DNA of 64,000 nt from JAEUMW01 sp963734295 (GCA_963734295.1 CAVTGS010000022.1:6795-70794), one strand, 5' to 3'. Counted from the stretch's first letter, positions 19,069 to 28,777 are shown. Program-made: numbers and translations. Notes: generated from the sequence alone by a model not told the origin.

Positions 19069-22000
19069 TCACCCCACCCACCGCCGCGCATTCCGGAACA
19101 TCCTGAGCCAGGGGCCGTCCTCGCCCCAGCCGTCCGGGTGCCAGGAGTGCTGAACCGTCAGGAATACACGCTCGGGGTGGGGCATCAGGATGGTGAAGCG
19201 TCCGTCCGCAGTGGTGAGTCCGGTGATCCCCTGCGGCGAGCCGTTCGGATTCAGCGGATAGGTCTCGGTCGGCACGCCGCGGTTGTCGACAAAGCGCAGG
19301 GACACCAGCGCCTGCGCCATCTGCTCCGCGCTCTTGAACTCCGCGTACCCCTCGCCGTGGGCGACCGGTATCGGCAGGCGACTGCCCGCCATCCCCGCGA
19401 AGAAGAGCGACGGCGAGTCCTGCACCTCGACGGTGACGAACCGCGCCTCGAACTGTTCCGAGCGGTTGCGCACGAAGTGCGGCCACCCGGCCGCGCCGGG
19501 AATGATCTCGTGCAGATTGCTCATCATCTGGCACCCGTTGCACACGCCGAGCGCGAAGGTGTCGTGGCGCCTGAAGAACGCTTCGAACTCGTCCCGCGCG
19601 CGGCGGTTGAACAGGATCGACTTCGCCCAGCCCTCCCCTGCCCCGAGCACGTCGCCGTACGAAAAGCCGCCGCACGCCACGAACCCGACGAAATCCGCGA
19701 GCGATACGCGACTCGCGATGATGTCGGTCATGTGCACATCCACCGCCGCAAAACCCGCGCGGTCGAATGCCGCCGCCATCTCGACCTGCCCGTTCACACC
19801 CTGCTCGCGCAGGATCGCGACGCGGGGCCTGCGCACCGGAGGCGATGAAGGGTGCCGCGACATCCTCGCGGGGGTCGAAGCTGAGTTGCGGCTGGATCCC
19901 CGAATCCTCCTCGTCGAGGATGCGGTCGTGCTCCTCCTGCGCGCAGGCAGGGTTGTCGCGAAGCCGCTGCAGATGATAGGTCGTGGACGACCAGATCCTT
20001 TGCAGATCGCGCCGTCGCTCCCCAAGCAGCGGCTTGCCGGCGAGCCTGATCTCGAGCATTCCGCCCGCCTTCGCCTCACCGATCTCGTGCACGGCCCCAC
20101 CAAGGCCGCGCCTTCGCGAAGGCTTCGCGCACCGGCTGCACGTCATCCACACGCACCTGGAGCACTGCACCCAGCTCTTCGGCGAAGAGCGCAGCGGTCG
20201 CCTGCTGGCGCGAGCGGGCAATCGACTCGAGATCGATCACGGCGCCGCAGTGGCCGGCGAACACCATCTCGCACACGGTGGCGAAGAGACCGCCATCGGA
20301 GCGGTCGTGATACGCGAGCAGGCGGCTCCCGCGATTCAACTGCTGAATCACGGCGAAAAACGCAGCCAGGGCGGTGGGCTGGTCCACGTCGGGTGCGCTA
20401 TCGCCGACCTGCCGGTAGACCTGCGCGAGCGCCGAGCCGCCGAGGCGGTTGCGCCCGAAACCGAGATCCACCAGGAGCAGGCGCGTGGGTCCCCGGTCCA
20501 GCCGCAGGCACGGCGTCAGCGTCAGGCGGGCGTCTTCCACCGGCGCAAAGGCCGACACGACGAGCGAGAGCGGGGCCGTCACCGCCTTCTCCACGTCGCC
20601 GTCCCGCCAAGCCGTGCGCATCGACATCGAGTCCTTGCCGACCGGAATGCTCAGGCCGAGCTGCGGGCAGAATTCGATCGCCACCGCCGCGACGGTGTCG
20701 AACAGCGCGGCGTCCTCGCCCGGGTGCCCGGCGGCTGCCATCCAGTTCGCGGAGAGCTTGACGTCGCCGATGTCGCGGATCGCCGCCGCTGCGATGTTGG
20801 TGATCGCCTCGCCCACCGCCATGCGCCCCGACGACGGCGCGTCCACCAGCGCGAGCGGCGCCTTCTCGCCGATGGCCATGGCCTCGCCGCGATGGGAGCG
20901 ATATCCCATCAGCGTAACGGCGACGTCGGCGACCGGCACCTGCCACGGACCGACCATCTGGTCGCGCGCCGTGAGTCCTCCGACGGTGCGATCGCCGATG
21001 CTGATGAGGAAGGTCTTGTCCGCCACGCCCGGCAGACGCAGCACGCGGTGCGCCGCGTCCCTCAGGTCCAGCTCCGAACAGTCGAACGGCGGCAGCGTGC
21101 GCACGAGCCGGCTCACGTCGCGCGTCATGCGCGGCGGCTTTCCGAGCAGGACTTCGAGCGCCATGTCGACGGGGCGATTGCCGAGGAGCGGATCGGCGAC
21201 GACCAGCCGCCCGTCGTCGGTCGCTTCGCCCACCACCGCGTACGGGCAGCGCTCGCGCGCGCACAGGTCGTCGAAGAGGGGCAGACTCTCCGGCGCAATC
21301 GCCAGCACGTAGCGCTCCTGCGCCTCGTTGCACCAGATCTGCACCGGGCTCATGCCCGGCTCCTCGGACGGCACCTCGCGCAGATCGAGGCGCGCACCGC
21401 GGCCCGCGCCATGGGCGAGCTCCGGCAGCGCGTTCGAGAGCCCCCCGGCGCCGACATCGTGGATCGACAGGATCGGATTCGCCTCGCCCAACGCCCAGCA
21501 GCGATCGATCACCTCCTGGGCGCGACGCTGGATCTCGGCGTTGCTCCGCTGCACCGAGTCGAAGTCGAGGTCCTCCTTGTTGGACCCCGCGCCCATGCTC
21601 GATGCGGCACCCCCGCCCATGCCGATGAGGAGCCCCGGGCCGCCCAGGTGGAGCATCAGGGCGCGCGCCGGAATATCGCACTTGTGCGCATGAATCGCGG
21701 CGATGTTGCCGATACCGCCTGCAAGCATGATCGGCTTGTGGTAGCCGCGCATCTCGCCCGCGACGTCCTCCTCGAAAGTGCGGAAGTAACCCGCGAGGTT
21801 GGGACGGCCGAACTCGTTGTTGAACGCGGCGCCGCCCAGGGGACCGTCGAGCATGATCTGCAGCGCGGAGGAGATACGGTGCGGCCGGCCGTACCCATGC
21901 GCCTCGCTGCCTTCCCACGGCTGGATGAAGCCCGGGATGCGCAGATTCGAGACCGAGAACCCGGTGAGCCCCGCCTTCGGCTTGGCACCGCGCCCGGTCG

Positions 22001-22985
22001 CCCCTTCGTCGCGGATCTCGCCCCCCGCGCCGGTCGCCGCACCAGGAAAAGGCGAGATCGCCGTCGGGTGATTGTGCGTCTCCACCTTCATGAGGATGTG
22101 GGTACGCTCCGCGCCGTAGGTGTAGCGGCCGTCGGCGCGCGCATAGAAGCGGTCGATCGTCGCGCCATCCATGACCGCTGCGTTGTCAGCATAGGCGATC
22201 ACCGTGCCTTGGGGATGCAGACGATGGGTCTCGCGGATCATCCCGAAGAGCGAGCGCTCCTGCGGCTCGCCGTCGACGATCCAGTTCGCATTGAAGATCT
22301 TGTGCCGGCAATGCTCGGAGTTCGCCTGCGCGAACATCATGAGCTCGGCATCGGTCGGGCTGCGGCCGATTCCCAAGAAGGCCTCGAGCAGATAGTCGAT
22401 TTCGTCCTCGGAGAGCGCGAGCCCCATGTCGCGGTTCGCTTGGACCAGGGCCGCGCGGCCGCCCGACATCACGTCGATGAACGCGAGCGGGGCCGGGGCG
22501 ACCTCGTGGAAGAGCCGAGCGACCTCCTCGTCCTGGTAGAGAACGGTTTCCGTCATGCGGTCATGCACGAGCGGGACGACAGCGCCGCGTTGTTCGACAT
22601 CGATTGGCGCGCCGTCGGCGGTGCGCAGCGTGAACGCGATGCCCCGCTCGATGCGCTTCACGGCATCGAGCCCACAGTGATGCGCGATGTCGGTCGCCTT
22701 CGAGGACCACGGCGAGAGGGTGCCGAGACGCGGGACCACCAGCAGCACATCGCCCGCCCGCGCGGCGTCGTGCGTGTGCGGTCCGTAGGTCAGGATGCGC
22801 TCGATAACCTGCTCTTCCTCGAACGAGAGCGACCGCGTCAGCTGCACGAAATGCCGGAAGCGGGCGTCGATCTCCGCCACCGCGGGCACGGCAGCGCGGA
22901 CGTTTGCGAGAAGCTTGTCGAGACGGAAGTCGGAGAGCGCCTTGCGGCCGGGAAGCGGGAGCAACGATGACATGTCGGAACGCAT
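19069..22985 (-). CDS. purL: Phosphoribosylformylglycinamidine synthase (PurL), two apparent frameshifts
   Basis: Read with two corrections, this is a 1304-residue large-type PurL, matching the usual 1,290-1,300. The first part holds ANSEHCRHKIFN and KVETHNHPTAISPFPGA (ATP/FGAR site). The middle third (GGAVHEIGEAK to FDPREDVAAPFIASGA) is in a second frame, and the glutaminase domain (ILREQGVNGQVEM, nucleophile Cys in GVCNGCQMM, MPHPERVF) is in a third. The shifts fall near 20105-20130 and at about 19831, where one extra base restores the frame. Both shifts have the same sign. purL is essential for purine synthesis, so sequence error is likelier than decay. Confidence 0.9.
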
Positions 22986-22997
22986 GGGAGGCCGCGA

Positions 22998-23552
22998 TTA
23001 TACCGCGCCGTGCGGGGCGGGCTGGGTGTCCTCGTCTCCTTTCGCTGTCTCTAATTCCGTGTCACCGGATAGCACCACTTCGCCGGCCTCTGTAGCGGAC
23101 TGGAATAGCAGAGCCAAAGGCTCCGAGGGTGGCGCGGGCCTCAAGCGGCGCGCCAGCATGTCGCGATCCGCGTAGGCCTGCCATGCATGGGGCCGTGTTG
23201 AAGGGGCGATGGTCGATCGGTCCCTGTGCTGCTCGATAGCTTCGACGAAATGCAGGACAGCAAGCTCGAAATCTTTCGCGGTTACCAGTCTCGCCTCGTC
23301 GACGGAGTCGAGGAAGAAGTATCCCCGGCACTCACCACGCTGCCGCTCCCTCAACTCTGCTGCGGTGCCAATCTCGAGCGACTTGTCGAATGCCCGCGTG
23401 GCCAGCAGTTCAAGGCGGCAGAAGAAGGCTTCTTCGCCTTTGGCTCGCAAGGTAGTGGCTTGGTGGCGAAGCTCGGCCGTTTTGCCGACACCTGCTTGCG
23501 CAGCGTTCACCCCACCGGCGACGCCAATCGAACTAAGCGGGTCGCGAAGCAA
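22998..23552 (-). pseudogene. Fragment of a large P-loop (NACHT/STAND-like) NTPase
   Basis: 184 codons hold a Walker A (AGVGKTAELRHQ), a stretch AFFCRLELL, and a Walker B with adjacent acidic residue (YFFLDSVDEARL), then a STRPHAW sensor-like motif. These fit the N-terminal ATPase of very large bacterial proteins in the NACHT-like group, many of which are suspected defence ATPases. The fragment begins 15 bp after prkB's stop and ends at the purL promoter region, so both ends of the gene are missing. Family assignment is by motif only. Confidence 0.55.
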
Positions 23553-23567
23553 GAGCGACGGCGACGC

Positions 23568-24443
23568 TCAGCCACGCTTTCTCCCCTCCATGAGCTCCAG
23601 AATCCGCCGCGTCAGTATCAGTTCCATCGCGTACATCATCTTCCCGCCCGGGATCACCAGTGTATTGAAGCCGGTGATCGTCGATCCCTCGATCAGACCC
23701 CTCAGGTGGAGCTTGTACTCCACCGAAGGCTTCGGCGTAAGGAAGTGAATGAGCACGAGACTCTGGTCGAGCGTCGGCACGTCCCGCGCAACGAATGGAT
23801 TGGAGGTGTCGACAATTGGGATGCGCTGGAAGTTGATGTGGGTGCGCGAGAACTGCGGAACGATGTAATGCATGTAGTCCCACATGCGGCGGTGAATCGT
23901 GCGCATCACCTCTTCGGTCTGGTAGCCGCGCTCCCGCGTGTCGCGGTTGATCTTCTGGATCCACTCGAGATTGATGGTGGGGGCGACACCGATGAGCAGA
24001 TCGACGTGCTGCGCCATGTCGATGCCACCCGTCACCACCCCACCATGCAGGCCTTCGTAGAACAGGAGGTCGGTGTCCGGCGGGATCGGCTGCCAGGGTG
24101 TGAAAGTCCCGGGCTCCTGCCCATATGGGGCGGCCTCTGCCTCATCGTGGAGGTAGCGGCGGATCTCTCCGGTGCCGGTCTCGCCATAGCTCTCGAACAG
24201 TTGCATCTGCCGCTCGAACAGATTCCCTTCCGGCCCGAAGTGACTGAGATTCCGATTCTCCCGATTGGCCTGCTCCACCTCCCGCTTCATTTCCGCCCGA
24301 TCGAAGCGGTGAAAGCTGTCACCTTCGACGAACACCGCCTTGGCGCCGACGCGGTGGACGATATGGGCCAGGGCCTGCCTGACCGTGGTGGTACCGGCAC
24401 CGGACGAGCCCGTCACGGCAATGATGGGATGTTTGCTGGACAT
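23568..24443 (-). CDS. prkB: Phosphoribulokinase (PrkB-type)
   Basis: 291 residues from ATG 24443, with AAGGAG 9 bases before. It has the P-loop GSSGAGTTT (residues 12-20), FVEGDSFHRFDR, the Walker B region LFYEGLHGG and QKINRDTRERG. This is the proteobacterial class I phosphoribulokinase fold, which makes ribulose 1,5-bisphosphate from ribulose 5-phosphate and ATP. No RuBisCO or other Calvin gene is present in the window, so its use for CO2 fixation is not shown; many heterotrophs carry a lone prkB-like kinase. Confidence 0.9.
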   Translation of the reverse strand: MSSKHPIIAVTGSSGAGTTTVRQALAHIVHRVGAKAVFVEGDSFHRFDRAEMKREVEQANRENRNLSHFGPEGNLFERQMQLFESYGETGTGEIRRYLHDEAEAAPYGQEPGTFTPWQPIPPDTDLLFYEGLHGGVVTGGIDMAQHVDLLIGVAPTINLEWIQKINRDTRERGYQTEEVMRTIHRRMWDYMHYIVPQFSRTHINFQRIPIVDTSNPFVARDVPTLDQSLVLIHFLTPKPSVEYKLHLRGLIEGSTITGFNTLVIPGGKMMYAMELILTRRILELMEGRKRG

Positions 24444-24580
24444 GGCAGATGGCTCCTTGCTGGGGAATTGGATGGCATGAATCGGTTCGCCCGTCGCGCT
24501 CATTACGGAATTTCGGCGCGGCTGTTCGCGATGGTTGCACTTGCACTCACGGGCCGGGTGTTGAAATCCTGTTGCGCGGC

Positions 24581-24958
24581 CTAGACGATGGTCGCCAGTT
24601 GCTCGCCATCCGTGTCTGCCACCAGCCACGCCGCGAAGGAATGCGGCGCGAGCACCACGGGCATGCGCTCGTGAATGTGCACGAGCGCCGGCGCCGCGTG
24701 GGTCGTCAGCACAGCGCAGCAGAGCAGACGCTCCCCATCGGGAGTGGGCCAGCGCGCCATCAGCCCGGCGAAGGCAACGACGGGAGACGTCTCGCTGCAA
24801 ATGTAGTACGGCTGCTTGGCGCTGCGTCGCCTGCCCGGCACGGGCTCCAGCGCCTGCCACTCGTACCAGCCGAAGGCTGGCATGAGACAGCGGGCATGGC
24901 GGTAGCTCGCGCGCCACATCGGCTTGTCCGCGATCTCCTCGCTGCGCGCATTGAAGCA
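24581..24958 (-). pseudogene. SRAP (HMCES/YedK) domain, 5'-truncated
   Basis: About 125 codons of the SRAP domain remain: NARSEEIADKPMWR, RCLMPAFGWYEWQ, AFAGLMARW, TTHAAPALVHIHERMPV. The family repairs abasic sites in single-stranded DNA through Cys2 at its N terminus and an Asn, Glu and His. The N-terminal third with Cys2 is missing, and the sequence upstream is a maltose acetyltransferase fragment in another frame. The gene is therefore dead. Confidence 0.75.
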
Positions 24959-24959
24959 C

Positions 24960-25121
24960 CGGCGCCACGATCCAGACACCCTTGACCGACGCCGGGATCA
25001 GTTCCCGGATCAGGCGTGCACGCGTCTCGACCTCGCCGTCGCGAGTTTGGTTCAAGGCTTGAAAAAGGAGCCGCGCGCGACGCCGGTCGGTGCAGAGTTC
25101 CGCATCGAGCGGGTCGTAGAG
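24960..25121 (-). pseudogene. Maltose O-acetyltransferase (maa) N-terminal fragment
   Basis: One open frame shows LYDPLDAEL, RRRARLLFQALNQTR and KGVWIVAP, the N-terminal helix region and first strand of maltose/galactoside O-acetyltransferases. It stops being Maa after GVWIVAP, where the family continues with the CDYG hexapeptide-repeat start. The SRAP fragment begins there. At its upstream end the Maa frame runs into the inverted repeat at 25139. Only about 54 codons survive. Confidence 0.65.
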
Positions 25122-25138
25122 CGCGCAAGGATAAAGGA

Positions 25139-25225
25139 TAGGAATTCCAACGGCACTTCGAGGATTGTCTCTTCGCCGTCAGCCGTGGTCAATGGGGGAT
25201 TTGGTGTCGAGCGCTCCTGAGAAAT
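25139..25225 (-). repeat. Inverted repeat, left copy (about 87 bp)
   Basis: On the minus strand this reads TTTCTCAGGAGCGCTCGACA and onward through a frame TTADGEETILEVPLEFL. The same sequence, with a handful of differences, is on the plus strand at 26143-26229. The pair flanks about 0.9 kb containing an IS91-type remnant. In this copy similarity stops at GGAATTCCTA, where Maa sequence begins. Confidence 0.8.
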
Positions 25226-25257
25226 GATCGGAATCGCCCGCCATCGGCCTCGAAAAT

Positions 25258-25319
25258 GAAATTTCAGTGGAGGCTAACGCCGGCTTCATCGGCGTTAAGC
25301 GCAGCGGCCGTAACTAAAA
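25258..25319. repeat. Tandem hairpin repeat, copy 1
   Basis: It starts GAAATTTCAGTGGAGGCT and ends GCCGTAACTAAAA. Between these lies an inverted repeat (AACGCCGG...CCGATGAAGC on one strand; the stems are GCTAACGCC and GGCGTTAAGC). A second copy with the same ends but a different hairpin lies at 25358-25410. It sits beside the truncated IS91-type transposase and may be a terminus of that element. Confidence 0.6.
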
Positions 25320-25357
25320 CCCCCTCGACCACGACGCAGTGAAAACGAAGCGACAGC

Positions 25358-25410
25358 GAAGTTTCAGTGCAGGCTCATGCCGCGCGAGCGGCGTGATGCC
25401 GTAACTAAAA
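25358..25410. repeat. Tandem hairpin repeat, copy 2
   Basis: It starts GAAGTTTCAGTGCAGGCT and ends GCCGTAACTAAAA, with a GCCGC/GCGGC hairpin inside. Its right end coincides, within a base or two, with the point where the IS91 transposase frame loses similarity (25407-25409). The repeat therefore marks the breakpoint of that transposase. Confidence 0.6.
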
Positions 25411-25682
25411 TGGACGTGGGCATTGAGCAGGGCGCCGAAGCGATGGATGAAGGCCACCGCGCCGATCCGGGCCGCCGGACCCGCCCCCGGGCTGCACCGG
25501 TGCAGAGCCCGCTCCACCGTGCTCAGGAAGAGGTGCAGCGCCAGGGTTTGCACGGCCGCATCGTTTTGCAGGAAATAGCGTAGCCGTTTCGGCACCGACA
25601 GCACCCATTGGCGCACCGGGAGCCGCGGCATGACGTGCTCGGTGAGGTGCGCTGCGGTCTCCACCATCCGCCGGGCATTGCA
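25407..25682 (-). pseudogene. IS91-family transposase fragment
   Basis: About 92 codons match the middle of IS91/ISCR Y2-type transposases: CNARRMVETAAHL, PVRQWVLSVPKRLRYFLQ and RIGAVAFIHRFGALLNAHVHF. The last motif carries the metal-binding HVH typical of HUH rolling-circle nucleases. Similarity ends at that point and the catalytic tyrosines are gone. No N-terminal zinc region is seen upstream. Confidence 0.75.
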
Positions 25683-26142
25683 GCTGGACCGTAAACTGTA
25701 CGCATGCATAGCCTCGCGAGAGTCGAAGACGGACGAACGTAGGTGCTCGATACTCAGCAGCGGTCATCGACGAGCTTCTGCACGGCTCGAGCAGGAACTC
25801 CATCTTGTCCAGGCAAACACCGAGCTTGTTGTGGACCAGGAACTAGGCCAGCACATGCGGCTGAGCACGGCACAGCCCGTCGGCCAGCCGCGCCTTCTGT
25901 GTCCAAACCCATCGCCCGAACCTCAGTCACCGGTGGATCAGCGCCCGACACTCGGCATCCGATGTGGCTCGCGCGTGCCGATCGAGACACTCGGTGCGTT
26001 CATCGCCGAAGCGCCGGCCTTGCGGCTCGACTGGGATCCGATCTTGCGCGTCAACGACTGCTCGTGTCCTGGGCCATCAGGCCGACCTTATGCGGCTGCT
26101 CGTGTGACCCTAGCCATTCCTCGGAGGGCGCTTCCGGTCACT
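25683..26142. other. 460 bp without a supportable gene
   Basis: Both strands have open frames with unusual composition and no recognisable motif. The DNA lies between the IS91 fragment and the right copy of the inverted repeat. I see no start with a ribosome site and no repeat; it is probably degraded mobile or flanking DNA. Confidence 0.5.
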
Positions 26143-26229
26143 TCTCAGGAGCGCTCGACACCAAAACCCCTCATTGACCACGGCGGACGGCGAAGAGACA
26201 ATCGTCGAAGTGCCGTTGGAATTCCTACC
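26143..26229 (+). repeat. Inverted repeat, right copy (about 87 bp)
   Basis: Plus-strand copy of the 25139-25225 sequence, about 93 % alike by eye. Here the coding frame continues past the repeat into a plausible protein end (26174-26299), so this copy looks like the original and the left copy a derived piece. Confidence 0.75.
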
Positions 26230-26299
26230 CTTAGCAGGCTTGCGCATCGGTGACCGTGTCAGGGTCAGCAACGCCGACCTTAAGCTGAGGCGCGGTTAG
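26174..26299 (+). pseudogene. C-terminal fragment of an unknown protein (41 codons)
   Basis: The frame reads TTADGEETIVEVPLEFLPLA then GLRIGDRVRVSNADLKLRRG and stops at TAG 26299. Composition is coding-like, suggesting a beta-rich domain end. It overlaps the inverted repeat, whose other copy preserves the first 18 residues. No good start is visible, so it is probably a gene end left after rearrangement. Confidence 0.4.
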
Positions 26300-26386
26300 T
26301 CATCGGCGCACCTGGTGCAACGTGCCGCGCGGCCCTGGGCGGGTGCATCGCGGCGATACGTTTCGAGCGTCTCGAGAGGTTGACGG

Positions 26387-26863
26387 ATGAGCATTGGTGG
26401 TTGGTTATCGATTGCCGTCGTGGCACTTGCCTGCTTGCCGGCGGCAGTCGCACAAACGACGACACCCGCCGCGGAGCCGGGAACGGCCCAGGCGTTCACC
26501 AACCGCGCCGCGAACGTCCGCGCCGGCCCCGATCGCAACTTTCCGAGTGTCACCTTCGTAATGGGAAACAAGCCGGTAACCGTGCTCGGATGCGTGGCAA
26601 GCTTTCGCTGGTGCGACGTCGTCGTGGACCGCCATCGCGGCTGGATCTACGCCCGCTATCTCACACTTTCCTTCGACGGCGGCAAGGCGACGATCCTGGA
26701 CCGCGGCCCACGAACCGGTCTGCCGGAACTCGAGTTCTCGGTCGTTCCCTATTGGGAAGCTCATTATCGAGAAGCACTCTGGTTCAGGAACATCGCCTAT
26801 TGGCAGTCGCGCTGGGAGCGGCGCGCCCCTGCGCCCGAATGGCGTCCGCCGAGAAGCGAGTAG
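26387..26863 (+). CDS. Secreted SH3-like (SH3b) domain protein
   Basis: 158 residues with a signal peptide (1-22, ending AVAQ). Residues 35-105 are a bacterial SH3 domain: NRAANVRAGPDRNFPSV, VLGCVASFRWCDV and HRGWIYARYL. The C-terminal 50 residues are aromatic and basic (YWEAHYREALWFRN). Such proteins bind cell-wall or periplasmic partners; no enzyme domain is attached. The next gene starts 100 bp downstream on the same strand. Confidence 0.85.
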   Translation: MSIGGWLSIAVVALACLPAAVAQTTTPAAEPGTAQAFTNRAANVRAGPDRNFPSVTFVMGNKPVTVLGCVASFRWCDVVVDRHRGWIYARYLTLSFDGGKATILDRGPRTGLPELEFSVVPYWEAHYREALWFRNIAYWQSRWERRAPAPEWRPPRSE

Positions 26864-26962
26864 CGCGCGGCGCAGTAAGCGCCTCACGCGAGCTCAACCG
26901 CCCCGTGCCTGCGCGGTGTATTCGTCCACAGCATGCGAGAGCGTCGCGAAGAACCGGACATC

Positions 26963-28510
26963 ATGGCCCCGAAACCTGACCAGGACTTCACGCCCGTCCA
27001 TCTCACCCGCGAGATTCGCGAGATCGAGCAGGCTGCGGCGGCTCTGCCCGACCCGCCCGCGCTCATGGAGCGCGCCGGGCTCGCCGCCGCCGAGCTCGCG
27101 CGCGAGCTGATCCCAGGTGCCGGTGTGTCGGTGCTCGTGCTCGCCGGACCCGGCAATAACGGCGGCGATGCGTTCGTCATCGCGCGTCACCTGAAGTCCT
27201 GGTGGTTCGACGTGACGGTCGTGTTCATGGGCGACGCGGCGAAGCTCACCGCCGACGCCGCCCGCACATTCGGCGCGTGGCGCGATGCCGGCGGCGCCAC
27301 GCAGACGGACGTGCCGCGAGGCAGGCGGTGGGACCTCGTGATCGACGGTCTCTTCGGCATCGGTTTGCAGCGTGAGATCGGCGGCGCGTACCTCGAAACG
27401 GTACGGTTCATGAACGCGCAGTCCGCGCCCGTGCTGGCGGTGGACATCCCGAGCGGCCTCGAGTCCGATACCGGCCGTGTGCTCGGCGCAGCGGTGCGGG
27501 CGTCCCACACCGTCACCTTCATCGGTCTCAAGCCGGGCCTCCTCACCCACGACGGCCCGGACTGCTGCGGCACGGTGCACGTGCGTCGCCTCGGTCTCGA
27601 CACCGCAGCGATGCGACCGCCGTCGGCGTGGCTGGTGGACGACGGCATCCTGCGGTCGACGCTGCCGCCGCGGCCCCGCAACAGCCACAAGGGTCTCTTC
27701 GGCGACGTGGGCATCGTCGGCGGCGCCGAGGGCATGGTGGGCGCCGCCCTGCTCGCCGGTCGCGCGGCGCTCAGGATCGGCGCCGGCCGCGTCTACTGCG
27801 GGCTGCTCGCCGCCGATGCGCCGCGCGTCGATTTTGCGCAGCCGGAGCTCATGTTGCGGAATCCCGAGTTCCCTCTGGAGCCTGGTCACGCGAGTGTTCT
27901 GGTCGCCGGGCCGGGCCTCGGGACCTCGTCGAGCGCCGCCGATCTCGTGAAGCGCGCGCTGGAGTCGCCTCTTCCGCTACTCCTCGACGCGGATGCCTTG
28001 AACTCGATCGCCCACAGCGTCGAGCTGCAGGGTGCTGTGTCCACCCGCAGTGCATCGACCGTGCTCACCCCGCACCCGGCCGAAGCCGCGCGGCTGCTCG
28101 GGTGCAGCACCGCAGATGTCCAGGCGGACCGCGTCGCGGCAGCAGGCGCGATCGCGAGCCGCTTGCGCTGCGCATGCGTGCTGAAGGGTGCGGGCACCGT
28201 CTGCGCGTTTTCCGACGGCGCGTGGTACGTGAATCCCAGCGGCAATCCCGGCATGGCCGCGGCAGGAATGGGAGACGTGCTGTCGGGACTGATTGGCGGC
28301 CTGCTCGCTCAAGGGGCCGATCTGCGCCGTGCGACGCTGTGCGGCGTCTATCTCCACGGCGCCGCCGCCGATCTGTGCGTGGCGCGGGGCGTCGGCCCGG
28401 CCGGTCTTACCGCGACCGAAGTGACGGATGCCGCGCGGGAGCTATTCAACCGTCCGGAAGCGGGCGCCTCAAGTCGAGCCGAATACCGCGGTCGACTTGA
28501 CGTGAAATAG
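26963..28510 (+). CDS. nnr: Bifunctional NAD(P)H-hydrate epimerase/dehydratase
   Basis: 515 residues from ATG 26963. The N-terminal 210 residues are the YjeF_N epimerase (GPGNNGGDAFVIARHL) and residues 225-500 the ADP-dependent dehydratase (NSHKGLFGDVGIVGGA, LTPHPAEAARLLG, NPGMAAAGMGDVLSGLIGG). It repairs hydrated NAD(P)H in the cytoplasm. The last 42 bp overlap the convergent DUF190 gene. Confidence 0.95.
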   Translation: MAPKPDQDFTPVHLTREIREIEQAAAALPDPPALMERAGLAAAELARELIPGAGVSVLVLAGPGNNGGDAFVIARHLKSWWFDVTVVFMGDAAKLTADAARTFGAWRDAGGATQTDVPRGRRWDLVIDGLFGIGLQREIGGAYLETVRFMNAQSAPVLAVDIPSGLESDTGRVLGAAVRASHTVTFIGLKPGLLTHDGPDCCGTVHVRRLGLDTAAMRPPSAWLVDDGILRSTLPPRPRNSHKGLFGDVGIVGGAEGMVGAALLAGRAALRIGAGRVYCGLLAADAPRVDFAQPELMLRNPEFPLEPGHASVLVAGPGLGTSSSAADLVKRALESPLPLLLDADALNSIAHSVELQGAVSTRSASTVLTPHPAEAARLLGCSTADVQADRVAAAGAIASRLRCACVLKGAGTVCAFSDGAWYVNPSGNPGMAAAGMGDVLSGLIGGLLAQGADLRRATLCGVYLHGAAADLCVARGVGPAGLTATEVTDAARELFNRPEAGASSRAEYRGRLDVK

Positions 28511-28777
28511 CGAGAGTTTTTCGTCCTTTAGCAGCCCGAGCAGGCGCTCGGCCTGGACCTCGGTGACGATGAATTCCAGCACCACGGGCACGTCGCCAGC
28601 CAGCTCGAAGAAGCCCTCCTCCTTCATCCCGTGACGTCCGTAGCCGGCAATGGCCCGAAATGCGGAACCGCCGCGTATGCCGAGGCCACGCGCCTGCTCC
28701 AGGATCCACTCGTACAAAAGCTCACCGCGGTGCTTTTCCCGCTCGGTGACGTAGACGCGAAGATACGCTCCCCTCAT
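28469..28777 (-). CDS. DUF190 (PII-like) protein
   Basis: 102 residues with the DUF190 pattern: LRVYVTEREKHRGELLYEWI, ARGLGIRGGSAFRAIAGYG and PVVLEFIVTEV. The fold is related to PII signal proteins. It starts 9 bp after crcB's stop and is usually paired with it; together they are linked to fluoride resistance. Its 3' end overlaps the convergent nnr gene by 42 bp. Confidence 0.88.
   Translation of the reverse strand: MRGAYLRVYVTEREKHRGELLYEWILEQARGLGIRGGSAFRAIAGYGRHGMKEEGFFELAGDVPVVLEFIVTEVQAERLLGLLKDEKLSLFHVKSTAVFGST

Noticed and set aside
19983..22970. A 995-codon open frame on the strand opposite purL
   Set aside because: It mirrors the codon structure of purL; the product is Arg/His-rich with no family motif. 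It is a GC-rich shadow frame.
23226..24584. A 452-codon plus-strand frame opposite prkB
   Set aside because: Antisense to a clear phosphoribulokinase; composition is not protein-like.
25273..25301. attC-like inverted core sites (GGCTAAC ... GTTAAGC)
   Set aside because: The interval is only 29 bp, far shorter than an integron attC, and no integrase is present.
25630..26253. A 207-codon plus-strand frame
   Set aside because: No motif, no ribosome site, and it crosses the inverted repeat out of frame with the likely coding piece there.
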